A stretch of 64,000 nucleotides of DNA from JAAYJT01 sp037446395. GTDB lineage: Bacteria; Bacteroidota; Bacteroidia; Bacteroidales; JAAYJT01. Made by a program: the position numbers and the translations under genes. Shown piece after piece: positions 28,474 to 36,498 of the stretch (its first letter is position 1; every line of letters starts with the position of its first letter). The stretch lies in the NCBI GenBank assembly GCA_037446395.1, contig JBBIIP010000004.1, positions 80,583 through 144,582 of the forward strand. The letters are read 5' to 3'. The notes under the pieces were generated by a model. It searched no databases, had not been told where the DNA came from, and saw nothing but the letters and a program-made list of their open reading frames with translations.

Positions 28474-28532
28474 GACAATTAAAATAAGTATGTAATAATA
28501 TTTTCTGGTACAATAAATTGATTACAAATAAA

Positions 28533-29576
28533 TTATCTTGCTACCCTCCCTGAAGCATCGCCGGCCATCAGTTTTTCGACTTCCTCAACGGTGACCAGGT
28601 TAAAGTCGCCGTAGATGGTGTGTTTTAGGCACGAAGCAGCGACCGCAAAATCCAGTGCTTTTTGATTTTCGTCTGCGTAATTCAGGAACCCATATATCAA
28701 GCCTCCCATAAATGCATCGCCTCCGCCCACACGATCAACAATGTGCGTAATGTCATATTGGCGAGATTTAAAGAGAGTGCTTCCATCCCACAGTACGCCT
28801 GCCCAAGTGTTGTGGTTGGCACTAATTGATCCCCTGAGGGTGGTAATAACTTTTTTACATCGCGGAAATGCTTTCATGATTTGTTTTGATACGGATTCAT
28901 ATGCTTCGACATCAACATGGCCCTGTGTTATATCAACTCCTTTCGGGTGAATTCCGAGCACCATTGCGGCATCTTCTTCATTTCCGAGGATAACATCTGT
29001 CCCGGACAATAATTCGGGCATCACATCGCTTGCTTTTTTGCCATACTTCCACAAGTTCTTGCGATAGTTCAGATCGCACGAGACCATGATTCCTTTTCGG
29101 TTGGCAGTCTTTATGGCTTCACCACAAACCTCTGCCGCACCCTGCGAAATGGCAGGCGTGATACCCGTCCAATGAAACCAGTTAGCATCTTCCAGAGCAG
29201 TGTTCCAATCAATCATTCCAGGTCTGATTTCAGAAATGGCCGAGTTAGCCCTGTCGTAGATAACTTTACTTCCGCGACTCACGGCACCGGTTTCCAAAAA
29301 ATAGATCCCCAGGCGATTCCCTCCAAAAATTATTTTTTCAACACCAACCCCAAACCGCCTCAGATCCATAATGCAAGCCCTGGCAATATCATTGTCTGGC
29401 AAGCGCGTGATGAAGTCAACCGGAACGCCAAAGTTGGCCAGCGACACAGCCACATTTGCCTCACCTCCTCCGAAGCTGGCAATGTAATTGTTTGACTGGC
29501 AAAATCTTAAATTACCTGGTGTAGCCAGCCGCAACATAATTTCTCCGAAAAGCACCACTTGATTTTTCATCCGCAT
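28533..29576 (-). CDS. kdgK: PfkB-family sugar kinase (KDG kinase-like, paralogue 2)
   Basis: 347-residue PfkB kinase, best candidate for KDG kinase forming KDPG. It begins VVLFGEIMLRLATPGNLRF with the SFGGGEANVAVSLA substrate-binding stretch typical of KdgK, then DLNYRKNLWK, LGNEEDAAMVLG and DRVGGGDAFMGG near residue 257. This copy keeps the classical N terminus that paralogue 1 has partly lost, which favours calling it KdgK. An alternative ATG lies two codons in. A 65-bp dyad-symmetric element lies just upstream, so this is probably the first gene of the kinase-larA-pdxB-gnd run. Confidence 0.88.
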   Translation of the reverse strand: MRMKNQVVLFGEIMLRLATPGNLRFCQSNNYIASFGGGEANVAVSLANFGVPVDFITRLPDNDIARACIMDLRRFGVGVEKIIFGGNRLGIYFLETGAVSRGSKVIYDRANSAISEIRPGMIDWNTALEDANWFHWTGITPAISQGAAEVCGEAIKTANRKGIMVSCDLNYRKNLWKYGKKASDVMPELLSGTDVILGNEEDAAMVLGIHPKGVDITQGHVDVEAYESVSKQIMKAFPRCKKVITTLRGSISANHNTWAGVLWDGSTLFKSRQYDITHIVDRVGGGDAFMGGLIYGFLNYADENQKALDFAVAASCLKHTIYGDFNLVTVEEVEKLMAGDASGRVAR

Positions 29577-29596
29577 TTTAATTTTTTAAACTCTTG

Positions 29597-29661
29597 TGGA
29601 AACGCCATATTTGCAACTTTTATCGAAGTTTGATATTGTCTTGCAAACCTGATCGTTTCCA
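29597..29661. promoter_or_regulatory. Large dyad element upstream of the kinase operon
   Basis: Two inverted copies of a bipartite motif, TGGAAACG-N5-TTTGCAA (29597-29616) and its inverse TTGCAAA-N6-CGTTTCCA (29641-29661), enclose a 24-nt centre. It lies between the SDR stop and the kdgK-like start, 21 nt before the latter. It could be a paired operator or, in the RNA, a long stem acting as attenuator or as the terminator of the upstream LacI-SDR transcript. The half-site GGAAACG resembles LacI-family half-sites. Confidence 0.55.
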
Positions 29662-29704
29662 TGTTAATTTCAGTTAATTTTTAACAACACAATCACAAAT
29701 CCTC

Positions 29705-30556
29705 TTAAACACCTCCAAAAGCACTGTATCCTCCGTCAACCGGTATCACAATTCCGGTAATAAATTCCGAAAAATCTGAAAGCAGAAAAAGTACGGTTCC
29801 GGCCAGGTCGCCAGGATTGCCAAATTTGCCCATGGGGGTGTTGGCAATAATTCGCGCACCACGCGCGGTAAGCACTCCGGTGGATTCATTGGTGAGGAGG
29901 AAGCGATTTTGGTTGGTAAGAAAAAACCCTGGCGCGATGGCATTTACTCTCACACCCGTCTTACCAAGATGAACAGCCAACCATTGGGTAAAATTGTTTA
30001 CGGCGGATTTTGCAGCCGAGTATGCTGGAATTTTTGTAAGTGGTTTAAACGAATTCATTGATGAAATGTTAATGACAACGCCCCTGCCTTGCTCTATCAT
30101 TTCAGGGGTAAATATCATGGTAGGAAGCAAGGTGCCGAGGAAGTTTAAATCAAAAACTTTCTGAAATCCTTCAACTTCCAGCCCGTAGAATGTATCGCCC
30201 CATTCAATTTTTTCGCCCGGAATAAGTTGTTCGAGCTTTGTTGTGGCTTTCGGTGAGTTACCACCCGCTCCGTTAATTAGGAAATGAATTGCTCCCAAAT
30301 GCTTATGAATGTAGCGTTTGGCTTCTTCAAGCGAGGGTTTTTCAAGCACATTTGCAGCCACTCCAACAGCTTTGATTTTATATTCTGAGGACAATGCTTC
30401 AGCCAGTTGATTGGCTGCTTCCGCGTCAAGATCAACTATTGCCAGGTTTATTCCCGACTTTGCAAGTGCAGTGGCTATTGATGCGCCCAAAATTCCTGCT
30501 CCGCCTGTGATTACACAGTTCTTGTTTCGCAGGTGTTCAAAAGAATAATTTTCCAT
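29705..30556 (-). CDS. SDR oxidoreductase, fructuronate reductase (mannonate oxidoreductase)-like, copy 1
   Basis: 283-residue short-chain dehydrogenase with TGGAGILGASIA (NAD(P) binding), NGAGG, catalytic ISSMNSF and YSAAKSA, and the C terminus FITGIVIPVDGGYSAFGGV. Its insert with EQLIPGEKIEWGD and the segment VRVNAIAPGFFLTNQNRFLL match the SDR-type mannonate oxidoreductases of Bacteroidota, which replace the unrelated UxuB of enterics and reduce fructuronate to mannonate. It is 7 nt downstream of a LacI-family gene and divergent from uxaE-uxaC, so it should take the UxaE product. A close relative is at 50234-51061; a role as tagaturonate reductase is the alternative. Confidence 0.85.
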   Translation of the reverse strand: MENYSFEHLRNKNCVITGGAGILGASIATALAKSGINLAIVDLDAEAANQLAEALSSEYKIKAVGVAANVLEKPSLEEAKRYIHKHLGAIHFLINGAGGNSPKATTKLEQLIPGEKIEWGDTFYGLEVEGFQKVFDLNFLGTLLPTMIFTPEMIEQGRGVVINISSMNSFKPLTKIPAYSAAKSAVNNFTQWLAVHLGKTGVRVNAIAPGFFLTNQNRFLLTNESTGVLTARGARIIANTPMGKFGNPGDLAGTVLFLLSDFSEFITGIVIPVDGGYSAFGGV

Positions 30557-30563
30557 TTTTCGA

Positions 30564-31643
30564 TTATAGATTGGTCAGATAATAATCAAGATTTTCTGGG
30601 GTAATAATATCAATTGGAAGATACTGGTATTTCGGGACAGTTTTTTTCAGCACAAAATGATCGAACAAGGTCATAAAGCTCAAATATCCCTGAACCAAAG
30701 GTTTTTGGCTGATCAGGAAGTCTATGCGGTCGTTTCGCAAGTGCATCATATTGATATCGAGCAAGTCGTAGCCAACAAGACGGATGTTGTTAATATTATT
30801 TCTTGCAAAAAAATCAGCGACAAGAAATACCCTGGAATTGGTCACAAATATACCATCGGGAAGTGAGCCTGAAATACCGGAAAGAAGTTCTTTGTTCAGA
30901 ATATCATTGATGCTTTCAAAATCACCTTGAATTATATCTAATTTTTGCAGCTTCTTATGAGATAATGAATGCTGGGAAAAGAACGCCCTGAACCCCTCCT
31001 CCCGGTTGAGTAAGTGCAGATTTGCGCTTTTTCGGCTTATGAAATTAACAACTAAAAATTTTGCGTCGTCGGGAGTCCCATAATTAAGGAGCCTCGCTGC
31101 CACCATCCCGCTTCTGAACGAATCCTGTCCGACAAAAGAGAGTCTTTCCAGGTTTGCCATGTCGGCGTTGATGAATAAAACCTCAATATCAAGTTCCTGG
31201 CATTGGTTTACGAAATCTTTCGCAGGCCCTGCAAAAATGGGTGCCAGGATAACTCCGTCGGGTTTGCTTTTAAGCAGCTCTGAGGAAACTTTCAGGAATG
31301 AATTCTTGTTAAAATATTTAAAAAAATAAGGTTCGTGCTCAATTCCATAGTGCTTCACCTGGGCATGAGCCTTTGCAAATCCGGCAGCAGGGATGGTCCA
31401 AAACTGGCTACTGTCATCGGCTTCAGGTATAAGTGATGCAAACCGATATATTTTTTTTGATGCCAGGGTGCTGGCCAGAATATCAGGTTTGTAGTTCATT
31501 TCTTCAATGATCTTCAAGATCTTTTTGCGTGTTGCAGGAGCTACTTCGCTGCGGTTATGGAGCACCCGATCAATGGTTCCGGTTGAAACGCCAGCCTTGG
31601 TTGCAATATCAGAAATCCGAACCCTTGAGAACTTATCAGGCAT
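30564..31643 (-). CDS. LacI-family transcriptional regulator with sugar-binding domain, second copy
   Basis: 359 residues. LacI helix-turn-helix VRISDIATKAGVSTGTIDRV with the hinge EEMNYKPDILASTLASKK, then a substrate-binding domain of the ribose-binding-protein type (DGVILAPIFAGPAKDF, NADMANLERLSFVGQDS). It is divergent from uxaE-uxaC and co-directional with the SDR gene, so it probably controls the galacturonate isomerase branch. The protein differs from the LacI regulator at 19246 in both the recognition helix and the effector domain, so it likely reads a different operator and sugar. Confidence 0.93.
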   Translation of the reverse strand: MPDKFSRVRISDIATKAGVSTGTIDRVLHNRSEVAPATRKKILKIIEEMNYKPDILASTLASKKIYRFASLIPEADDSSQFWTIPAAGFAKAHAQVKHYGIEHEPYFFKYFNKNSFLKVSSELLKSKPDGVILAPIFAGPAKDFVNQCQELDIEVLFINADMANLERLSFVGQDSFRSGMVAARLLNYGTPDDAKFLVVNFISRKSANLHLLNREEGFRAFFSQHSLSHKKLQKLDIIQGDFESINDILNKELLSGISGSLPDGIFVTNSRVFLVADFFARNNINNIRLVGYDLLDINMMHLRNDRIDFLISQKPLVQGYLSFMTLFDHFVLKKTVPKYQYLPIDIITPENLDYYLTNL

Positions 31644-31683
31644 AGAAGATGAAATGAAAAGTTCTTTTTTTATTTGTTTTCTG

Positions 31684-31691
31684 CAAAGCTA
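31684..31691 (-). promoter_or_regulatory. Possible -7 box of the second lacI gene
   Basis: On the minus strand TAGCTTTG fits TAnnTTTG, 40 nt upstream of the ATG. The corresponding -33 position reads CACG, inside the candidate operator, so the promoter may be weak or activator-dependent. Confidence 0.4.
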
Positions 31692-31710
31692 TGCAAATTT
31701 TTTCTAATTT

Positions 31711-31724
31711 CGTGGGCGCACACG
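31711..31724. promoter_or_regulatory. Candidate operator between lacI-2 and uxaE
   Basis: CGTGGGCGCACACG is a near-palindrome (6 of 7 base pairs) centred on CG in the divergent lacI-2/uxaE promoter region. The central CG and 14-bp span fit a LacI-family operator, and the position would let one regulator control both directions. No second copy was found upstream of other genes in the window. Confidence 0.45.
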
Positions 31725-31756
31725 GTAATTTTTTTTACTTCCAAAAACAAAATAAT

Positions 31757-33007
31757 ATGACAGAACTAGGCAAGTATTCATTTGGAATTGGCGACCGTTT
31801 TTCGATGCAAGGCGAATCCCAGTTGAAAGCGTTGAAGATGGCTTTGGAAAAAGGCTTCGAAGTGATTCCGGTTTGGAACAAATCGAATCGGGAGCATGTA
31901 ACGATTGGATCGCTGCCCGGGCATACACGATTGGCGGCAGACAAGGCTGTTGAGAAAATGGGGTGGAACAAGCCATATTTTGTGGATGCCGACCATATTA
32001 ACAAAAGCAATGTGGATAAATTCATCGATTGCTGTGATTTCTTTACCATTGATGTTGCGGATTATATTGGAAAGATGGCCGAAAGAAGTGATATAGAAAC
32101 ATTTATTTCTAAGAACAAGGAATTTACAGGGCAATTCAGTGTTCCCGGTGGCGATCAAAATTTTGAGATTACTAATGCTACATTACAAACAATTGCGGGC
32201 AAATTTCTTTACGCTATCAAGCAAGCGGCTGAAATCTATCGCTATATCTCGTCAAAGAAAGGCCCGGCTAACTTTGTAGCGGAAATTTCGATGGATGAGG
32301 TGAATGATGCCCAATCCCCGGTTGAGCTATTTTTCATTTTATCAGCCGTTGCTGCAGAAAAAATACCTTTGGCCAACATTGCGCCTAAATTTACAGGACG
32401 TTTTAATAAGGGGGTTGATTATATCGGCGATTTGGTTCTTTTTGAAAAGGAATTTACTCAGGATTTGCTGGTTATTGATCATGCTATCAAAACTTTTGGC
32501 TTGCCTTCCTCACTGAAACTAAGTGTACACAGTGGCAGCGACAAGTTCAGTATTTATCCAATAATTGGGAAGTTATTAAAAAAGTATGACAAAGGAATTC
32601 ATGTGAAGACAGCAGGTACCACCTGGCTCGAGGAGGCCATCGGCCTTTCAATGGCCGGAGGAGAAGCACTCGAACTGATGAAAACCATTTATTACAAGGC
32701 ACTCAACCGGTTTGATGAATTGACAGGCCCTTACTCAACTGTCATAGACATTGACCGTAAACAACTGCCATTGGTTGCCGAAGTATCAGCATGGAATGGT
32801 GAGCAAATGGCCGATGCCCTGCGGCATATCCCTGGTAACCCTTCCTATAATCCACATTTACGCCAATTAATGCATGTGGCCTATAAATTAGCTGCCGAAG
32901 AAGGCAATGGGTACTATAGCCTGTTAAGGACAAATCAGGAGATTGTAGGTCAACAAGTTACAATCAATATTTATGAGCGTCACCTGAAGAGGCTTTTTGG
33001 ATTTTAA
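31757..33007 (+). CDS. uxaE: Tagaturonate/fructuronate epimerase UxaE
   Basis: Interconverts D-tagaturonate and D-fructuronate, allowing galacturonate to be degraded through the mannonate route without tagaturonate reductase and altronate dehydratase. The 416-residue protein from the ATG at 31757 (MTELGKYSFGIGDRF) matches the UxaE family: GDRFSMQGESQLKA, VIPVWNKSNREH, FVDADHINKSNVDKF and SVHSGSDKFSIYP, with conserved Asp and His residues for metal binding. The upstream frame, open to 31691, covers the operator region and has no family similarity. It is followed by uxaC after 46 nt, and this pair forms the first two steps for galacturonate. Confidence 0.93.
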   Translation: MTELGKYSFGIGDRFSMQGESQLKALKMALEKGFEVIPVWNKSNREHVTIGSLPGHTRLAADKAVEKMGWNKPYFVDADHINKSNVDKFIDCCDFFTIDVADYIGKMAERSDIETFISKNKEFTGQFSVPGGDQNFEITNATLQTIAGKFLYAIKQAAEIYRYISSKKGPANFVAEISMDEVNDAQSPVELFFILSAVAAEKIPLANIAPKFTGRFNKGVDYIGDLVLFEKEFTQDLLVIDHAIKTFGLPSSLKLSVHSGSDKFSIYPIIGKLLKKYDKGIHVKTAGTTWLEEAIGLSMAGGEALELMKTIYYKALNRFDELTGPYSTVIDIDRKQLPLVAEVSAWNGEQMADALRHIPGNPSYNPHLRQLMHVAYKLAAEEGNGYYSLLRTNQEIVGQQVTINIYERHLKRLFGF

Positions 33008-33053
33008 TTTAATCTTTCAGAGCTAAGACCAGCTATTTTAAAACCTGACCACT

Positions 33054-34454
33054 ATGAAAAAATTGATGGACGAGAATTTCCTGCTCGAAACAAAGTCAGC
33101 GGAAGAGTTGTATCATGGCTTTGCCAGCGATATGCCAATCATTGATTACCATTGTCATCTTCCGCCTGCAGAAATTGCAGATGACCGGAAATTTGAAAAC
33201 ATCACAAAAATATGGCTCGATGGCGACCATTATAAATGGAGGGCTATGCGTGCACATGGAGTCAACGAAAAGTATTGCACAGGAGATGCTTCTGATTACG
33301 AGAAATTTGAAAAATGGTCAGAAACGGTTCCCTTTACCCTGCGAAATCCTCTTTATCACTGGACACACATGGAATTGCGCCGCCCTTTTGGTATCACAAA
33401 ACTCCTCGATTCAACAACAGCCAGGGAGATTTATGACAAAACCACCGCATTGCTCTCGACCGATGAATTCAGCGTCAGAGGTATCATGCAGAAAATGAAT
33501 GTTGAGCTTGTTTGCACCACAGATGACCCTATTGACAACCTTGAAGCCCATCAGAAAATCAGGAATGATGGATTCAAAATCAGGGTTTTGCCAACCTGGA
33601 GGCCCGATCGTGCGATGATATTCGAAAACACAGTTTCATTCAACCATTATATTGCTCAACTGGAGCAAATCACCAATATTTCTATTTCAGCATTTAACCC
33701 TTTCCTGGATGCACTGATAGAACGACACGATTACTTTCATGCTCACGGTTGCCGCCTCTCCGACCATGGACTGGAAACCATGTATGCCGAAAACTTTACT
33801 GACAAAGAAATAAACGAGATCTTTCTTCAACTGAGGCAAAATAGGGAAATTTCCCGGTCTGACAGGCTCAAATTTAAATCGGCCATGCTCATTCACTTTG
33901 CAGTAATGGATCATGAAAAAGGCTGGGCTCAGCAGTTTCATCTGGGCGCTCTGCGAAATAATTCCGATCGTATGTATCGAATGCTCGGACCCGATAAAGG
34001 CTTCGATTCAATTGGTGATTTTGAAATTGCAATTTCTTTGTCGCGATTTCTGAATAAATTAGACAGTGAAAATCGTTTGGCCAAGACCATATTGTATAAC
34101 CTCAATCCCCGCGACAATGAGTTGATTGCAACCATGGCAGGCAACTTTAATGATGGATCGGTGGCCGGAAAAATGCAGTTTGGAAGTGGCTGGTGGTTCC
34201 TCGACCAGAAAGACGGTATGCAGCGTCAACTTAATGCACTCTCTGCGCTTGGGCTGCTCAGCCATTTTGTTGGGATGCTGACAGATTCCAGAAGTTTTCT
34301 CTCCTATCCGCGCCATGATTATTTCAGAAGAATCTTGTGCAACCTCCTTGGCAAGGACATGGAAAACGGGGAAATTCCCTATGATTTGAAACTTGTGGGA
34401 AGCATGGTGCAGAATATCTGCTATTATAACGCCAAAAACTATTTTGGGTTTTAA
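33054..34454 (+). CDS. uxaC: Uronate isomerase UxaC
   Basis: Isomerises D-galacturonate to D-tagaturonate and D-glucuronate to D-fructuronate. The 466-residue length is typical. Motifs: DYHCHLPPAEIADD (metal-binding His pair), FENITKIWLDGDHYKWRAMR, CTTDDPIDNLE, RVLPTWRPDRA, HGCRLSDHGLE and the C-terminal MLTDSRSFLSYPRHDYFRR. All of these are standard for this amidohydrolase-superfamily enzyme. Cytoplasmic; co-transcribed with uxaE. It converges with the pectinesterase gene, which ends 68 nt away. Confidence 0.97.
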   Translation: MKKLMDENFLLETKSAEELYHGFASDMPIIDYHCHLPPAEIADDRKFENITKIWLDGDHYKWRAMRAHGVNEKYCTGDASDYEKFEKWSETVPFTLRNPLYHWTHMELRRPFGITKLLDSTTAREIYDKTTALLSTDEFSVRGIMQKMNVELVCTTDDPIDNLEAHQKIRNDGFKIRVLPTWRPDRAMIFENTVSFNHYIAQLEQITNISISAFNPFLDALIERHDYFHAHGCRLSDHGLETMYAENFTDKEINEIFLQLRQNREISRSDRLKFKSAMLIHFAVMDHEKGWAQQFHLGALRNNSDRMYRMLGPDKGFDSIGDFEIAISLSRFLNKLDSENRLAKTILYNLNPRDNELIATMAGNFNDGSVAGKMQFGSGWWFLDQKDGMQRQLNALSALGLLSHFVGMLTDSRSFLSYPRHDYFRRILCNLLGKDMENGEIPYDLKLVGSMVQNICYYNAKNYFGF

Positions 34455-34522
34455 AACATAGGGCCTTCGGCCATGAATGAGCGTTTACTTCCTGCTAGTG
34501 CTTCTTTGGGGTTGGTCTACCA

Positions 34523-35590
34523 TCACAAAGAACCCAAAAATCTTTTTGTATTGGCCTTGATGATGCGGATGAATGGGCTTGACTCAATGTCGGGTTTCCA
34601 CGATTCGGAAAAGTATTCAGGATTGGTTTCTTTCGCGAAAATATTTTCTATCGTATAGTCTGCAATTTCCTCATGATTAAGCTGGTGAGCCCATTCGATG
34701 CGCATTGACGAATCTGCGCCGGGTCCAGTATTTTGATATTCGGCGTAGTAGCATGTGCGATGGTTTTCATTTCCTCTCCAGACTGACCATCCTGCCGGAT
34801 TAATGGAACCATCCAGAAATGATTCAACAATAACCGTCCGGGCAAAGGGTCGCCAGGGCCTGCCCAGAAAAACCTTCTCAACCTGTGGTGAGCTGGTGAA
34901 ACGAGAATTGAAAAACACATATCCAAACCTGGCATTTTTTTCGGTAGATGCAGCAGTAATAAAGGAACCAGTTTTCAAACTATTGATATGACAACTATCG
35001 AAAACAACTGTACTTCTACCGAAAATGTAATCGGTCGTGCCTTCTATAAAACAATCCTTCAAAAAGTTACGGTAATGGCCAAAAGTGTAATAAGTGTCCT
35101 GGTGGCCAATAATTTTGCAATGGTAGAAAACCTGCCTGTCGGCATTGGTACGAAGTGCGACAGCCTGCCCCACGGGTCCAGCAGAGTTTGCGAAAGTCAG
35201 GTTCAGCGCGATGAAATCAGATGCATCAGCAGCAAAACTGAAGGAGGTGTTGGTTCTGATGGTATCACCATTCACAACTTTTCCGGAAAAGTCATCCCAG
35301 GTTAGAATCACTTTATCCACGTCTTCGCCCACAAGTGTAATAAAGGGTTTTGCAGAGCTTACAGTGATTTTTTCCTTATAAACCCCGTTTCTAATAAAAA
35401 TGATCTTACGTTGCTGATTTCCATCCGGTACAAGGTTAATAGCCGCCTGAACAGTACCGGCGTTGCCTGTGCCATCCTGGGCTACTATAATATCAATCCA
35501 TGGCTTCAGAAGTTGCTTCAGATTCTGGGCAATTGCATATTTCCCTATCAATAAGAGAAGTATGAAGGCTGCAACTTTAATGCTTTTCAT
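34523..35590 (-). CDS. Pectin methylesterase (CE8)
   Basis: Secreted pectinesterase that removes methyl esters from homogalacturonan and releases methanol, making the polymer accessible to pectate lyases. From the ATG at 35590 (MKSIKVAAF) the 355-residue product has a signal peptide (LLLIGKYAIAQ) and the CE8 signatures GHQDTYY around residue 165, TTDYIFGRSTVVFD with the catalytic Asp around 187 and LGRPWRPFARTV near 243. An in-frame TTG four codons upstream is less likely. It follows the CE12-type esterase by 49 nt and the URO-D methyltransferase gene lies upstream of both in the same direction, so methanol production and C1 transfer may be co-expressed. Confidence 0.95.
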   Translation of the reverse strand: MKSIKVAAFILLLLIGKYAIAQNLKQLLKPWIDIIVAQDGTGNAGTVQAAINLVPDGNQQRKIIFIRNGVYKEKITVSSAKPFITLVGEDVDKVILTWDDFSGKVVNGDTIRTNTSFSFAADASDFIALNLTFANSAGPVGQAVALRTNADRQVFYHCKIIGHQDTYYTFGHYRNFLKDCFIEGTTDYIFGRSTVVFDSCHINSLKTGSFITAASTEKNARFGYVFFNSRFTSSPQVEKVFLGRPWRPFARTVIVESFLDGSINPAGWSVWRGNENHRTCYYAEYQNTGPGADSSMRIEWAHQLNHEEIADYTIENIFAKETNPEYFSESWKPDIESSPFIRIIKANTKRFLGSL

Positions 35591-35639
35591 TTTTTCACTC
35601 AATAATGTTTATATTTGAAAAACAACTGTAGGTTGGGTT

Positions 35640-36419
35640 TCAATTTTTCAATTCTTTTAACCCTTGATACACCAATCGCGCCACCTCCCGGGCTCCTTCG
35701 GGCTGGAAATGTGTGTTATCGGACAATCCCTCCGGATAGGCTTGGTATTTGCCTGGAGGAAGGTTCATAAAATATTTGGCCGAAACATAATCGCGTCCCA
35801 TTTTGGTAAATAATGCGCGTGAGAGTTCAGTAAGATCAATCAAATGAACCCCGAGCTCCTGCGCCACCTCTGTCATTGCCTGGGGGTAGTTGCCATGAGA
35901 ACTCTGCAAACTGTCGTTTACCCATGGGTAGTTTCTACATACTGAGGTTATGAGAACTGGAATGGCACCTTTTTGGCGAGACTGGTTTACATATAACCTC
36001 AAAAATTCTTTGTAGCCAGGCAAACTGACGTATCTTTCGAGCTTGCTTTCCGATGCATCATTATGTCCGAATTGCATCAACACCCAATCTCCCGGCTTGA
36101 GCTGACCGTAAACTTCTGCCCATCTTCCTTCTTCGAAAAAGGAACGCGTGCTCCTGCCGCCGCGTGCACGGTTTTGAACCTGCACCTGAGCTGCCTTCAT
36201 GGCCGGAATTTCTTTTAGGCTGTCGGAAACCATAAATTCTACGAATTCCTGCCCCCAGCCGGTTTGAGGATATCGTTCTTTCAAATAGTCTTCGCCATAA
36301 TTTGCATAGTCGGCCATGGTTGAATCTCCAATCAGCCAGATGTTGATATTTTTTGTCCCCTCACAGGAACCCAATACAAAGAGTATCAAACTCAAACCAA
36401 TAATCGCTTTTTGTTTCAT
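35640..36419 (-). CDS. Rhamnogalacturonan acetylesterase-like SGNH lipoprotein (CE12)
   Basis: SGNH hydrolase predicted to remove acetyl groups from pectin. From the ATG at 36419 (MKQKAIIGLSLILFVLGSC) the 259-residue lipoprotein has block I WLIGDSTMADY with the nucleophile Ser, block II RARGGRSTRSF, block III FGHNDAS and the catalytic DNTHFQPEGA, the DxxH pair. These and the length match CE12 (RhgT/YesT-like) enzymes. An upstream in-frame TTG adds an AT-rich non-family leader and is rejected. Encoded between the URO-D methyltransferase and the pectin methylesterase on the same strand. Confidence 0.93.
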   Translation of the reverse strand: MKQKAIIGLSLILFVLGSCEGTKNINIWLIGDSTMADYANYGEDYLKERYPQTGWGQEFVEFMVSDSLKEIPAMKAAQVQVQNRARGGRSTRSFFEEGRWAEVYGQLKPGDWVLMQFGHNDASESKLERYVSLPGYKEFLRLYVNQSRQKGAIPVLITSVCRNYPWVNDSLQSSHGNYPQAMTEVAQELGVHLIDLTELSRALFTKMGRDYVSAKYFMNLPPGKYQAYPEGLSDNTHFQPEGAREVARLVYQGLKELKN

Positions 36420-36498
36420 CGTCGGGATTATAACAAGGAAAAATAATGGATTTATATTTTGAAAAAATATCAAATATATTTATTTGAAAAATTGCCTC

